NCBI GenBank assembly: GCA_949592205.1
Contig: CATIUR010000003.1
Location: 19,991,501 to 20,055,500 of the forward strand
DNA: 64,000 bases
Direction of reading: 5' to 3'
Source of the DNA: Helichrysum umbraculigerum
Lineage: Eukaryota > Streptophyta > Magnoliopsida > Asterales > Asteraceae
Shown: piece after piece, positions 21,791-33,640 of the stretch
Layout: each line of letters opens with the position of its first letter
Position numbering within the stretch: position 1 is the first letter of the stretch
Notes under the pieces: model-generated
The model's database searches: none
What the model was told of the DNA's origin: nothing
Seen by the model: the letters and a program-made list of their open reading frames with translations, nothing else
Program-made: the position numbers and the translations under genes

Positions 21791-23092
21791 TGTGACACCC
21801 GGTCAAAAACGACCCAAAATTTGGTCCAAATTTAAACTTTTAAATCACGTATTATATGCGTGTTAATACCAAGTACTTAAGTATTATATATATATATATA
21901 ATAACTCAAAACGATTATTTAATAATCACGAATATACGAATCTGACAGAACGCATGAACTTAAAAATAAAAATTCGTGCAAAACATTTTAAATATAGTGT
22001 TATTGTCGAGAACAATAATTATTTACTCCATTAGAAATTTAAATACAGTTTGAACACTGAACACTATCCGTCAAACTAAACTGAAACAAAGTTATATTTT
22101 TATAACTCAACAAAAGTATTTCTATAAGATGTTTCGAATAAAAATGTATATGATTTCGCATTACAAAATTTATCATTTAAAAATATTAATTTATTTAACG
22201 ATCAGGTAAACGAAATACGGGTATTTTATACTGTAATTTGGGGACAAAGAACAAGCAACCCGTGCCCATCTTTTCTTTTAAAAATAGGCCGACCAAACAT
22301 GTATTTCTTCAAAATATTTGGTCTGTCTTTGACTTTGTGAAAAGCAAGACAAAACCCACACGCATCACTTTCATCTTCTCCTTCCATTTTCGAAACTCTA
22401 TCTCTCTCTCTGGCAAAACCTCACAAACAGGAACAGGAAACCATAACGGACCACAAAGCAACAATAGCAACTTGTAGTCATCCTCATTACTTATCATCAT
22501 CTATCGATATAGCTCTCTCCTTTGGTCAACTCCACAAGCAGGTAACTGCTAGCCATCGTCTTCATCATCATTTTATACATAGCATCCATCCACCTCTCGG
22601 GCTATATCTCCACCGAGAACAAACATCAAACGGCCGCGGCACCTTCATCATCATCCTCACCATCATCTTTATCCTTCTGTGTCTCCCTCTCGGCAACACC
22701 AGGTACCACCGAGACCATCATCATCTCGGAATCAACAATAAATAACAACAGCAGAGCTAGCAGCAGCAGTAGCTCACCACCACCGAGCACCAAGCCACCA
22801 CCATTACCATCTCACTCTCTCTCTAACGGTTAAACCACCACCGCCCTTCCTCGGGTATAACCACCACCTGTCACCATCATCGAGCAACAACAACGAAGAC
22901 ATCATCGTCATCGCGTTTTGTAACCACCTCGACACCACCATCTCGACTCCCACTTCCACTTTGAGCAAACTTCTCTCTCTCTTATATTTACACGGTTAAA
23001 AACTCGAAACAACTACCTGACCATCCGATCACTTGTAGACTTAACGAGGGTATATTCATTCATAAGAACTACAGAGGCTCTTTTAGTGTTCT

Positions 23093-23134
<42 letters not shown>

Positions 23135-23247
23135 TACCCTTATAATAAATGATGGGTCTGGGTCTGATAGTTATTATGGTATGAAACACACCTAAGTTAC
23201 TGGCATATATAAATCCATACTTGGGTGTTAATGAACAAATGAAGGCA

Positions 23248-23310
23248 CAAGCCTGGTGGTTAAGAGTGTATTAGGAAGTCAAAGGTCACGGGTTCGAGCC
23301 CCGTGACCTG
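23248..23310 (+). ncRNA. tRNA-like module with A and B boxes inside a solo LTR
   Basis: A GGTGGTTAAGAG segment resembling the A box is followed 30 bp later by GGTTCGAGCCCC, an excellent B box. The B box is the loop of a longer hairpin, AGGTCACGGG...CCCGTGACCT, extended beyond a normal T arm. There is no complete tRNA cloverleaf with an acceptor stem. It could be a captured SINE head or an internal Pol III promoter. Confidence 0.5.
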
Positions 23311-23402
23311 TTTTATTTTCTGATCCATTTAATTTTTTTTGGAATAACCTTTTATAAGTACATATATAGATATATAACTGGTATAATATAATGAATGTAA
23401 CA

Positions 23403-23466
23403 TAGAGCCGAGTGGTTAACAATCAGTGGCTATTATCGCGAGGTCACATGTTAGAAACCTGTGACC
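23403..23466 (+). ncRNA. Second, degenerate tRNA-like module
   Basis: GAGCCGAGTGGTTAACAA resembles a tRNA D arm with A box, and GGTCACATGTTAGAAACCTGTGACC reads as a degenerate T arm; each half is in the same order and spacing as 23248-23310. Stem GGTCACA/TGTGACC is intact while the B box itself is changed (GTTAGAAAC). Confidence 0.4.
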
Positions 23467-25151
23467 ATTTTTGACCTTCTTTTTATTTATTTTGACTATC
23501 CTCTTTTAAACACATATAACGATAAATAATATGTTATAAGATCGGAGTAAAAATGTATACGACAATTTTTGAAAAGTATAAATTCTTTTCAAACGAAATA
23601 AAATACGTACGAGTTAAACGAATTAAGCTTAAAATGATTATTATATATAGACATACACACGCATAACAAATGACCCAACTCGAGGAATACAAACGTTTTT
23701 AATTCAAGAAACGACAACAAATCATACATAATTCGACTCAAACGATCCTTCAAACAATTAAATTATTTGCATGTTTTGACTAATCGTCAAATACTCATGC
23801 TAATGTATCTCTTACATTTTAGGATGTTAGGAGGTTACAGATTTGGATATTACGAGCGTTAGGAACGCTAGCACCCACAGGTGAGTGTCACAACCCCCTT
23901 TTTACTGTTTTACTGTTTTGGGGGAGATGCATCACTTGTTTTACTTGAATACATGAATATATGTATTGATTACCTACTTGTACTTACTGTGTTACAAACT
24001 TACAAACTTACTGATTACTACTTTACGACCTTCAGGGTTTACTACTTTACGGAGTTACTACTCCATGATCTTACTACTTTACTGATGAACTACTTTACTA
24101 CTGTACAAACTTAGTGACTCACTGTTTTACCACAATACTGATACTTTACTACTTTACAAACGAAGTGAGTTACTATTTTACTATGAAGCCGATTTGCTAC
24201 TTTGCCATTGTATGAACTTGGCAACTCACTGTTTTACTATGATACTGAATTACTACTTTGCTATAGTACGAAAATAGAAACTCACTGTTTACTACACTGC
24301 GGAATCACTACTTACCGGTATATCAAATTGCATGAGTTTACGTTAATCCAATGAAGGCCTCTGAAGTCATAGTTGTTAATTATCGGATAAGCGCGAGTTT
24401 TAGTATATGGATCCATATGGGACTGACAATCCCCACCTGGGGTGGTAGCGCCATCACGAACCGTTACTCGTATAAACAGGTGTTTTCTACTCGTTACATA
24501 TGAGTTATTTTGGGTTGCACTCACGAGCGGCAAAATTACGGTTAAGCTTCGACTATGATGGCTCATGGCAAGATAGACCGATCTTACTTACTTAATTACC
24601 GGAGTGTAATTGATACGTACTTACCTAATTACCTTAGTGTAATTGATACTTACTACTTAATTACTTGAAAGTAATTGATACTTACTTACCGAATTACATT
24701 GTGTAATTGATTCTTACTCACTGAATTACTTGTTTGTAAATGCTATTTACTTACTGCTGTTGTACCAAAACTTTCTATTACTTCTTACTACAAACCTGTG
24801 AGATTCACCAACCTTTTAGTTGACGTTTTTAGTGATGCATTCTCAGGTACGCGTCAACAGTAGTGATGGCCTGCAGGACTGTTTGATAGCTTGAGTCGCA
24901 TGCTTACATACTTGGAGATTTCATTGCATTACTTTTGTACTCGATGTCATGTTTTAAAATCTCTAGATACTATTAGCCGAACTCCAAGCTATGTTCACTT
25001 TTGAAAACTCACGTAATGTACTGTACTGTAATGTATTTTCCAAAACGTCTCATTTAGAGTCGTTTGCTATTAATCTTGGTGTTTGATATTTGATTAGTGG
25101 CACCCAAAACTCGCTTCCGCAAAGCATTAAATTTGGGGGTGTCACAAAGTT

Positions 25152-26375
25152 GCCCACTCCATGTCTTGTGGATTACTGAAAAACATGATGCTGGAAGAGT
25201 TTTGTCCCCGTAGTGAGATGCAGAAGGTAGAAACTGATTTGTGGGACATTAAGATGATTGGTGCTGATATCACTGGGTACACCACTTAGTTTTTCCAGGA
25301 ACTAGCGCGACTAGTGCCACATATGGTGACACCTGAGTTTAAACGCATTGAGCGTTACATCTGGGGATTGGCACCTCAGATCCGTAGTCTGGTTACATCA
25401 TCAGAACCTGCCACATTTAGGAGTGCTGTTACACTAGCACAAAGGTTGATCGATGAGGCGGTCAGGATGGGGACCCTGACTAAGAAGGTTGTGTCAGGAA
25501 AAGGCGAATCAAGTAACACTGATGCTGGTAGTTCTGGTGGAGCAAGGAGAAAGTGGAATGGTGGTGGTACTGACCGTCAGGGTCAGCAAAACAAGAAAAG
25601 TGGAGGAAACGCCAAAGCGTACGCTGCCACCACTACTGAGACGAAACCATATCTAGGTAACAAGCCTAAGTGTGAAAAGTGCAATCGACATCACGAGGGT
25701 GGGTGTGGGTATTGTGGCAACTGCAGGATATGGGGTCACAAAACCCAAGACTGTAGAACCAACACTCCTCCACGAACAAACAATGAACATCAAAACCGAG
25801 GGTGTTTTGAGTGCGGTGAACAGGGGCATTATCGGAATAGATGCCCTAAACTAAACAACAACAACCAAAACCGCAACAACAACAACCGTGGTAACAACAA
25901 CCGAGCCAACAACATCAACAATCAACCGGCACAAGGAAGGGCATTCGTGATCGGGGCACAAGAGGCACGTCAGGACCCTAACAACGTCACTGGTACGTTT
26001 CTCGTAAACAATCATTATGCCTCTGTGTTAATTGATTCGGGTGCCGATTTAAGTTTTGTGTCTACTGAGTTTAGACCACTATTAGAACTTGAATCCCGTA
26101 AACTAGATAAAAAATACACTATAGAACTGGCCGATGGTGAGTTGATCGAGTCAGGAGAAATAGTACCGGGATGCACCATGGAGTTAGAAGGTCATCTCTT
26201 CGAAATAGACTTGCTACCGGTTAAGTTGGGAAGTTTTGGCATCGTAGTCGGTATGGATTGGGTGTCAAAGAACCACGCTGAGATTGTATGTTTCGAGAAG
26301 TTGGTACGTATACCACTACCAACAGGAGAAACTCTAGTGATAAAAGGAGAGAACCGAAAAATGCCACTAAGTTAA
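25152..26375 (+). pseudogene. gag-pro: Element 2 gag C-terminal part and protease
   Basis: Resumes gag after the solo LTR. An in-frame TAG lies at about 25288-25290, and the long open stretch is 25314-26375 (353 residues). It has the capsid end, a linker rich in Gly/Asn, and two CCHC knuckles (CGNCRIWGHKTQDC and CFECGEQGHYRNRC). The aspartic protease follows with the active site IDSGADLSFVS (DSGA) and the flap-like region GELIESGEIVPG, and the later IVVGMDWVSKNHAEI. The frame is lost near 26360 and RT continues in another frame, consistent with a one-base deletion. Confidence 0.9.
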
Positions 26376-26848
26376 TTACTTGCTTGAAAGCTAGTAAGTA
26401 TCTCCAAAAGGGATACCAAGCATTCTTGGCACACGTTGTGGAAAAGAAACCCGAGGAGCAACGCATAGACGATATACCTATCGTACGTGATTATCCGGGA
26501 GTATTTCCTGACGATTTGCCAGGATTACCGCCCCCGCGACAGGTCGAGTTTCACATCGATCTGGTGCCAGGAGCAGCACTAATTGCTCGCGCACCTTATC
26601 GACTAGATCTATCAGAGATGCGGGAGTTATCTGCACAGTTGCAAGAACTCCTAGACTTAGGATTCATTCGACCGACCTTTTCGCCTTGGGGAGCTCCGGT
26701 TTTGTTCGTCAAGAAAAAGGATGGATCTATGCGAATGTGCATCGATTACCGAGAACTGAACAAGGTAACCATCAAGAACCGATACCCGTTACCACGTATT
26801 GATGATCTATTTGATCAACTGCAAGGGAAGTTACTATTCGAAAATTGA
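26288..26848 (+). pseudogene. pol: Element 2 reverse transcriptase, N-terminal part
   Basis: From about 26370 this frame reads the protease-RT linker (KASKYLQKGYQAFLAHVVEK) and the start of RT: VRDYPGVFPDDLPGLPP, then SPWGAPVLFVKKKDGSMRMC and DYRELNKVTIKNRYPLPRID. The start at 26288 is not meaningful. At about 26830 the frame is lost again (QLQGK then a shift), and the polymerase core continues in 26799-28250. Confidence 0.9.
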
Positions 26849-28250
26849 CCTACGATCTGGTTACCACCAACTGAAGGTACGAGAAGAGGATGTACCTAAG
26901 ACTGCGTTTAGGACTCGTTATGGTCATTACGAGTTCCTTGTCATGCCCTTTGGATTGACAAACGCACCAGCAGTGTTCATGGATCTCATGAACAGAGTAT
27001 GCAAACCATACCTTGACAAGTTCGTCATTGTGTTCATTGACGACATTCTAGTATACTTGAGAACGAAAGAAGAACACGAACAACATCTGGAACTTATCCT
27101 CAAATTGCTTGAGAAAGAGAAACTTTATGCAAAGTTTTCTAAGTGTGAATTTTGGATGAGAGAGGTTCATTTCCTTGGTCATGTGATAAATGACAAGGGA
27201 ATTCACGTGGACCCATCCAAAATTGAAGCAATTAACAACTGGGAAGCACCTAAAACTCCCACAGAAGTACGACAATTTCTTGGTCTAGCTGGCTATTACA
27301 GGCGATTCATCGCAAACTTTTCAAAGATAGCCCAACCACTTACCACGTTAACTCAAAAAGACAGGAAATTCGATTGGAATGAGAAACAAGAGAACGCGTT
27401 CCTACTATTGAAACAGAAACTGAGCAGCGCACCCATACTATCATTGCCCGAAGGAGTAGATAACTTTGTTGTTTACTGTGATGCCTCGCATCAAGGATTG
27501 GGTTGCGTATTGATGCAAAATGACAAGGTCATTGCATATGCATCACGTCAACTAAAAGTGCATGAGAAAAAATATACAACTCACGAATTAGAGTTGGGAG
27601 CTGTAGTTTTTGCATTGAAGATCTGGCGACACTACCTATATGGTACGAAGTGTACGATCTTCACCGACCACAAAAGCCTGCAACATATATTCGACCAGAA
27701 AGAACTCAACATGAGACAACGACGTTGGGTCGAATTACTTAACGATTACGACTGTGAGATCAAGTATCACCCGGGCAAAGCAAACGTTGTAGCATATGCC
27801 CTGAGTCGTAAGGAACGAGTCAAACCTTGCAGAGTACGAGCATTGGGATTGACTATCCACTCGAACCTTATTACTCAAATTCGTGACGCTCAACAATTAG
27901 CTTTCCTTCCCGAACGCTTTAAGGAAGAATCCTTGAAAGGAATGGACAAACAACTCGAAACAAAGGATAACGGAGTGTTGTACTTTATGAATCGAATTTG
28001 GGTACCATGCGTAGATGAATTACGCAAACTAATTTTGGACGAAGCTCATAAGTCCAACTATTCGATACATCCTAGTGCAGACAAAATGTACCAAGACCTA
28101 AAAGGTTTCTATTGGTGGCCTGGCATGAAACGAGACATTGCCACGTACGTTAGCAAATGCCTGACCTGCTCAAAGGTCAAGGTCGAATATCAGAGCCGTC
28201 TGGGCTTTTGCAACAACCTAAATTGCCCAAATGGAAATGGGAACAAATAA
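26799..28250 (+). pseudogene. pol: Element 2 reverse transcriptase core, RNase H, integrase zinc finger
   Basis: Continues RT from about residue 11 with SKIDLRSGYHQLKVREEDVP, MPFGLTNAPAVFMDLMNRV and the catalytic FIDD at residues 79-82. RNase H carries VVYCDASHQGLGCVL, ELELGAVVFALKIWRHYL and TDHKSLQHIF. The integrase H2C2 zinc module lies near the end (HKSNYSIHPSADKMY...CLTCSKVK). The frame is lost near 28195 and the integrase core continues in 28157-28714. In ORF order and sequence it is a typical chromovirus Pol. Confidence 0.92.
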
Positions 28251-28714
28251 CAATGGACTTCATCACGAAATTACCCAAAACATCATCAGGAGCTGATACA
28301 ATATGGGTGATTGGCGATCGATTGACAAAATCAGCCCACTTCCTTGCCATCAAGGAAACGGACAGAATGGAGAAACAAACTAGAATCTACTTGAAAGAAA
28401 TCGTTTCCAGACATGGTGTTCCATTATCTATTATCTCTGATAGAGATGCCCGATTCACATCTCGCTTTTGGCAATCACTTCAACAGGCACTGGGTACTCG
28501 ACTCGATATGAGTACTGCCTACCACCCACAAACCGATGGCCAAAGCGAGCGAACCATACAAATGCTCGAGGACTTATTAAGAGCATGTGTGATAGACTTT
28601 GGAGGTAGTTGGGATACCCACCTACCCCTAGCTGAATTCTCTTATAACAATAGCTATCACACTATTATACAGATGGCACCATTTGAGGCGTTATATGGAC
28701 ACAAGTGCCGATAA
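28157..28714 (+). pseudogene. int: Element 2 integrase catalytic core
   Basis: The DDE triad is D34 (ITMDFITKLP), D95 (IISDRDARFTS) and E131 (DGQSERTIQ), DD35E. The frame ends at an in-frame TAA (28712-28714) just after ALYGHKCR; the same frame continues in 28733-29320, so one codon mutated to stop (for example TCA to TAA). Confidence 0.92.
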
Positions 28715-28732
28715 CCGCTCTGTTGGGCAGAG

Positions 28733-29320
28733 TTGGGTGACAGACAGCTATCTGGACCTGAGATTGTCCGGGAAACTATGGACAAGATAGTTCAAGTACT
28801 AAACCGACTGAAAGCGGCACGAGATAGACAAAAGAGTTACGCTGATAACCGCCGTAAACCTATTGAGTTTCAATTAGGAGACAAAGTCCTACTCAAAGTA
28901 TCACCCTGGAAGGGGATAGCACGATTTGGTAAGCGAGGAAAGCTTAACTCACGTTACATCGGATCGTTCGAAATCCTTGCTAGGATTGGTCCTGTCGCCT
29001 ATAAGCTCAAACTACCGCAAGAGCTTAGTAGCATACACGACACTTTTCACGTTAGTAATCTCAAAAAGTGTCTTTCCGACGAAACACTCATCATTCCTCA
29101 TGACGAAGTCTTTATTGACTCAAAACTCAACTTTGTGGAGGAACCTATCGAAGTTATGGACTCGAAAACGCAGAAACTTCGACATAAACGAATCAAACTT
29201 GTGAAAATTCGTTGGAACTCGAAACATGGCCCAGAATTTACTTGGGAACACGAGGATGAAATGCGAAAGAAATATCCTCAACTTTTTGAACGCGTGACCG
29301 AGACTCACGACTCGACTTAA
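28733..29320 (+). pseudogene. int: Element 2 integrase C-terminus with chromodomain
   Basis: After the stop the frame continues with the integrase C-terminal domain (GDKVLLKVSPWKGIARFGKR and FHVSNLKKCL) and ends with a chromodomain-like block at about residues 130-185 (RHKRIKLVKIRWNSKHGPEF, TWEHEDEMRKKYPQLF). In chromoviruses this module directs integration to particular chromatin. It ends at a normal TAA position 34 bp before the 3' LTR. Confidence 0.92.
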
Positions 29321-29340
29321 ATCTCGGGACAAGATTTCGC

Positions 29341-29354
29341 TAACGGGGGGAGAA
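29341..29354 (+). other. Element 2 polypurine tract
   Basis: TAACGGGGGGAGAA directly before the TG of the 3' LTR; the plus-strand primer for second-strand synthesis. The same motif occurs in complement at 13572-13584 for element 1. Confidence 0.9.
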
Positions 29355-30377
29355 TGTGACACTCCTCCAAATTAGGTATATACTTATACTTAATTTCATG
29401 CATACTTAGAGCTAATTCCCTAATTTGTGAATTCAAAACTATTTTTATGAGACGTGTTTAGTAAAACACACTGTGCTAATACACGACGTATTACTAGTTA
29501 CCTAGTTATTTATAACTACGCGTAAAACAAACGGAACGAGTCCGACAAATAAACATATACAATAGTTGGTGATAAAAATAATTAATAATATGAAAATTAT
29601 TAATTATGAATATTATCTATTTATATTATTGCGATAATGTAAGACATTAATTATGTTTTATATAAAACGTGACGAACACGACAGAAACAAATACAAAACG
29701 TACCCAAAGCTCAAAAATAATAAAAGTGTTATTTTTCCCCTTCATATTAAAGTATTTGGAGAAATACCTCAAAATATGATTACGGAATTTAAATGAAAAT
29801 TGCCACACAATTGGACCCGTACACGAAATTAATGGGTTAATACCAAGCAAACACTACATCACAAATATTTGGAGACAAATTGGCTTTCAAGCCATACCTT
29901 TATTTTGAAAAACTTAACCCGTATCCCATTTTCATATACTTCCTTCCATACTGCAAATCCAAATCCAGACAACCACCACCACCAACCTACAATCATTCAT
30001 CCTCTTCAACCTTGAAGCAAAAACAGGAGTAGAAAGAAGTAGAGGCAACAACAAAGCAACAACATCTTCTTCATCACCATTCTCAATCCCATTATCATCT
30101 CAAACTAACAACAATAACAACTACCTTATCATCATCAAAAGCATGTCATCATTTTCTTGATCATCAACTTCATCACCAAGCATCTCATTATCATCATCAT
30201 CGTATCATCATCTACATCATTGTGAGAAACTTTTCTTTACCTCAATTGCTTTTATAAAACTTTTTACATTACGTAAATGCATCATAATCGTGGTTGATTG
30301 TAACTAAAAACAAGTTAAAAGTTAGTTTGATGAGTATATATGTAAAAGCTGTTACGAACTGTCTCTGTAAAAGTGAT

Positions 30378-30706
30378 GGATCCGGCGGATCCTACACCGA
30401 TCCGGCGGATCCCAAGCTAAAACACACACACATTTTGCCTTTAAACGAAGCGACGGATCAAGTGAAAACCACACTGATCCGGCGGATCCAAGTTAAAATC
30501 GAAGAGAAACCACGTAAAAATTACACTGATCCGGCGGATCACATGAGTGATCCGTAGGATACTAAATTTAAACCCATAACACGCGCAAAAAGCCACTTGA
30601 TCCGGCGGATCACTTTTGGATCCGGCATCTTGTAATTGGATCCGGTGGATCCCAAATATGTGACAAAGATCCGGCGGATCATCAATAGATCCGGCGGATC
30701 CGTAAA
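30378..30706. repeat. Palindrome cluster GATCCGGCGGATC, 3' LTR of element 2
   Basis: Nine or so copies in about 330 bp, aligned to the 5' LTR cluster with some units deleted. In this LTR more of the copies have the exact GATCCGGCGGATC form (for example 30399-30411), while spacers differ. Confidence 0.9.
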
Positions 30707-31031
30707 CCGAAACAGGGACTGATCTTTTCAAGTTTAAAGGGGTACAAACCTTTTACGATCACACGACTACAAACTCATTGGAAACTATAAATTGCATAAA
30801 AATCTACGAATATGTGATTTGGGTCTAAAAATGTATTAGGCCACGTGACATTTTTATAACCGAGTATTTGTTCAAATAGCACGAACCCATTTGGACACGA
30901 CGAACTCTAGAACGATAACATATATTGTATATTATAAACGATATGAGGTGACAAATTCATGCATACACATACGGATGAATATATTTTCATAACAAAGGAA
31001 ATTATGTTTTCGAAACATAAACGGCAAAATG

Positions 31032-31036
<5 letters not shown>

Positions 31037-31098
<62 letters not shown>
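31037..31098. repeat. (TA)n microsatellite
   Basis: A pure TA run of about 30 repeats inside the 3' LTR of element 2; longer than its partner at 18258. Confidence 0.95.
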
Positions 31099-31100
<2 letters not shown>

Positions 31101-32640
31101 CAACAACAAACTATATATATACATGCGACGATGACAAGTTATATATATGTATACTAATACATATTCAACTAATAAGTATATAGGGGTATATACTTACACA
31201 CAACGATTGTTTTATCAATAAACATAACTCGAGAAATGACATTTATTTTTCAACGACGATTATCACCAACTAGAATTGTACAAATACTTAAACATAACGA
31301 ATAGCCGAATACTCATGTAGTATATTTATTGCGTCTAGGACTTTGAGGGACACAGTTGGGCTACCGACTATTACTAGCTGCTATCGCTTGTTGATCGCTA
31401 CCAGTGAGTTCACATCCCCTTTTTACTGTTTTAATGCTTTTAAAACCTGGGGTGAAAAACACAGAAATTGCTTTGCTACTGCATGCGATAACTGATTTAA
31501 ATACTGTATCTATTTACTTAAACTGTTATGAAATGTTATTTCATACGATTACTTGAACTACTATTTATGAAAATATGTTTTCATACTATTTTGGGAATTA
31601 GACAACGAATCCTAGAACGGACCTAGGCTTACGATGTAGTGCATAAAAGTCCTTATGGCTACAGACTATAACCATTAGCTAGGTGACTTTAGCAACTGAG
31701 TATACGGATAGTACTATCGCCGTGACGACCCTCCTACAGATTTGGAGCGTATACTTACATGTCCTATTTGGCAAACAACTACTACGGGTCGTGGTTTGGT
31801 TATAGGGTTAGGTCGCGTTGCTTTAACTCGACATGTTTAGCTCACCTTTCGAGGGATCGCCGTATAATTATTCCCACAAAACTACTATTTAGGAAGTGAT
31901 TTCCTACGAACAACTATTTTGGAAATGTTGATCTTTAGTTAGATTAACCTGTGTTTCCTACTAGCAACGATTTAGGAAATGTTATTCCTTGATTGGATTA
32001 ACCTGTGTTTCCTACAAACTACTATTTGGGAAATGTTATTTTCATTAAATAACCTGTGTTTCCTACAAACAATTATTTTTGGAAATGTTTCTCCTAATTG
32101 TTAAAATTGTGTTTCCTACAAAGCAAACAACTACTATTAATTGTAAATGTTATTCTTAAATGATTAACCTGTGTTTCCTACACTACTTACAAACCTGTGA
32201 ATTCACTCAACAATCATTGTTGACCCTTTACTATGTTTTTCAGGGAATTAGGGCTCAGGTACTGATGCATGCATATTGGACGTAAGCTACCCATGACGAT
32301 TAGGATGCCACTTTTGGGACACCTGGATTTCTTTAGTATTACTAATACTTTTTAGTTATAGTTACGAAATCTATATTTTTAAAACTAGTATTACTGTGTT
32401 ACTTGTGATTTCGACAGCACAACTACTAATACGACTTCATAAGTCGTATCTTTTGTAATAACTTTAAACTATGGCATCTTAATTATATGTTCTGTATGAT
32501 CATATGCTCTGATACGATGAATGCATACCGTTAACCTCAGTACACCCGCTGTATACACAAAATGCTTCCGCTAATACATTATTAAGCTTCCGCTAAATAT
32601 TAATAAACGAGATTACCGATTTTGGGGGTGTGACATTGAT

Positions 32641-33023
32641 ACGCAGTATCTATTCCCACAGTTTGAGCGTAAGTGTTCCACCACGTGAGTGCTCCATCTA
32701 ATAGCATACATGTAGAATACTTGACCTTGCATGCTTCGGTGCAGTTGCAAATATGGAATACCGATTCCATCTTCTCGAACTATCGTATTAGACCAATGGC
32801 TCCTTCAGTACCCTGGAAACTCAGGGGTTTTGCAGTTCATGAAATCTTTGTAAGTACAGGGTTTGGTTGTCACTTCTGGATTCGATTCGTCATTGCTAGC
32901 TCTTCTTTGTGTTCCAGAATCTCTATTTCTTTCTGCTTCATACACGGCCATAGCACTAGCAACTTCTTGGGCAATGAGCTGCGCAATCTCCTCGGAATTC
33001 ATTTGCAGTCTTCGCGGTGGCAT
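32641..33023 (-). pseudogene. gag: Element 1 gag, N-terminal part
   Basis: Minus strand. Starts MPPRRLQMNSEEIAQLIAQE at 33023, the usual beginning of Tekay/Del Gag; an acidic helix is followed by the capsid start (PCTYKDFMNCKTPEF). The frame stops at 32805, but another frame continues with capsid signatures (KMESVFHICNC, then GALTWWNTYAQTVG) up to the insertion point of element 2 at 32641. At least one frameshift or deletion lies at about 32800, and a further TAG follows in the continued frame. Confidence 0.85.
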
Positions 33024-33420
33024 GTTTCTTTAATAAGGGAAAGGAAAAGGTATGTGAGACCTTCTATACAAGGTTGGAGATTATCGCAGGGGTATAATAG
33101 GTAGTAATATACGGCATCACACATGATGATTAATTATGTAAGGTAATAATGTTGATAACCAATCAGGGCGCAAGATTGATAAATTACGGGGTTTGATGTT
33201 TGCAAAGACGTGCTAGGCGTTGTTGCATTTAGACAAATGATGAAGGTGTTAAAAAATTAACTAGATGGACACATCCCGTCCCAGAAGGTTACTTATTGAA
33301 TACTAGACTAATCTTGGTGCTAGTCTAGCCGTGGTAGTAGTGGTTGTCGGTATGGCACGAGGGCAAGCTCGGGATATTCTGGTAGTTCTCCGGTGCGTAC
33401 GTGATGTTCGTGCTTCCCAG

Positions 33421-33546
33421 TCATGTGGTAAAAGTGGTCGGAAGAATCTCGCACTGGTGAGACAGAAGAAGTGGGTGTATCGGTTCTAGGTGATGAGTTA
33501 GTTCTAGCTCCATTGATTCCTCATCAGTAGTGTCGTTATCCGACAT
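33421..33546 (-). pseudogene. Element 1 ORF upstream of gag, remnant
   Basis: On the minus strand, 41 codons starting MSDNDTTDEESMELELTHH. It lies between the expected primer-binding site and gag, as 20011-20762 does in element 2, and has a similar acidic N-terminus. After a frame change the reading GELPEYPELALVPYRQP continues towards 33310. Homology with the element 2 ORF is weak and inferred mainly from position. Confidence 0.4.
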
Positions 33547-33640
33547 GCGTGGGTGAATGGGCAGACGGTAGCAAGTGAGGGTTGAGTCTCGTCCTCTATG
33601 TCGGGTGATGTTACATAAGTAAGATTGGTCATTTTCCGTA

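Larger units (their letters stand above)
21791..25146 (+). mobile_element. Solo LTR of a Tekay-like element in gag of element 2, TSD AAGTT
   Basis: 3356 bp from TGTGACACCCGG to GGGGGTGTCACA, flanked by AAGTT (21786-21790 and 25147-25151). A CT- and CAC/CAT-rich leader (about 22380-22990) marks the plus orientation. Inside are a (TA)n tract at about 23097-23132, two tRNA-like modules (23248-23310, 23403-23466), and a region of TTACTACTTTAC-type repeats (about 23985-24310) and TTACTTACTGAATTAC-type repeats (about 24580-24740). The ORFs inside are not convincing genes. Confidence 0.92.
16493..32635 (+). mobile_element. Element 2: Tekay/Del-type chromovirus, degenerate, with a solo LTR inserted in gag
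   Basis: LTRs 16493-19842 and 29355-32635, primer-binding site after the 5' LTR, an extra ORF upstream of gag, gag, protease, RT, RNase H, integrase with chromodomain, polypurine tract, and TSD TTGAT (16488-16492 and 32636-32640). Chromodomain and order of domains place it among the chromoviruses, and the long LTRs fit Tekay/Del. Coding is broken by stops at about 21488, 25288 and 28712 and frameshifts near 26360, 26835 and 28195. The first 350 bp of the LTRs differ by roughly 4-5% by eye, so it is clearly older than the Athila copy. It lies inside the gag of element 1. Confidence 0.92.
29355..32635 (+). repeat. Element 2 3' LTR
   Basis: TGTGACACTCC to GGGGGTGTGACA, 3281 bp, followed by TSD TTGAT. 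Shorter than the 5' LTR mainly through loss of a few palindrome units in the 17.5-kb-type cluster (30378-30706). Confidence 0.92.

Noticed and set aside
23248..23310. Functional tRNA gene
   Set aside because: No acceptor stem or complete cloverleaf can be drawn; only A and B boxes and a T-arm-like hairpin.
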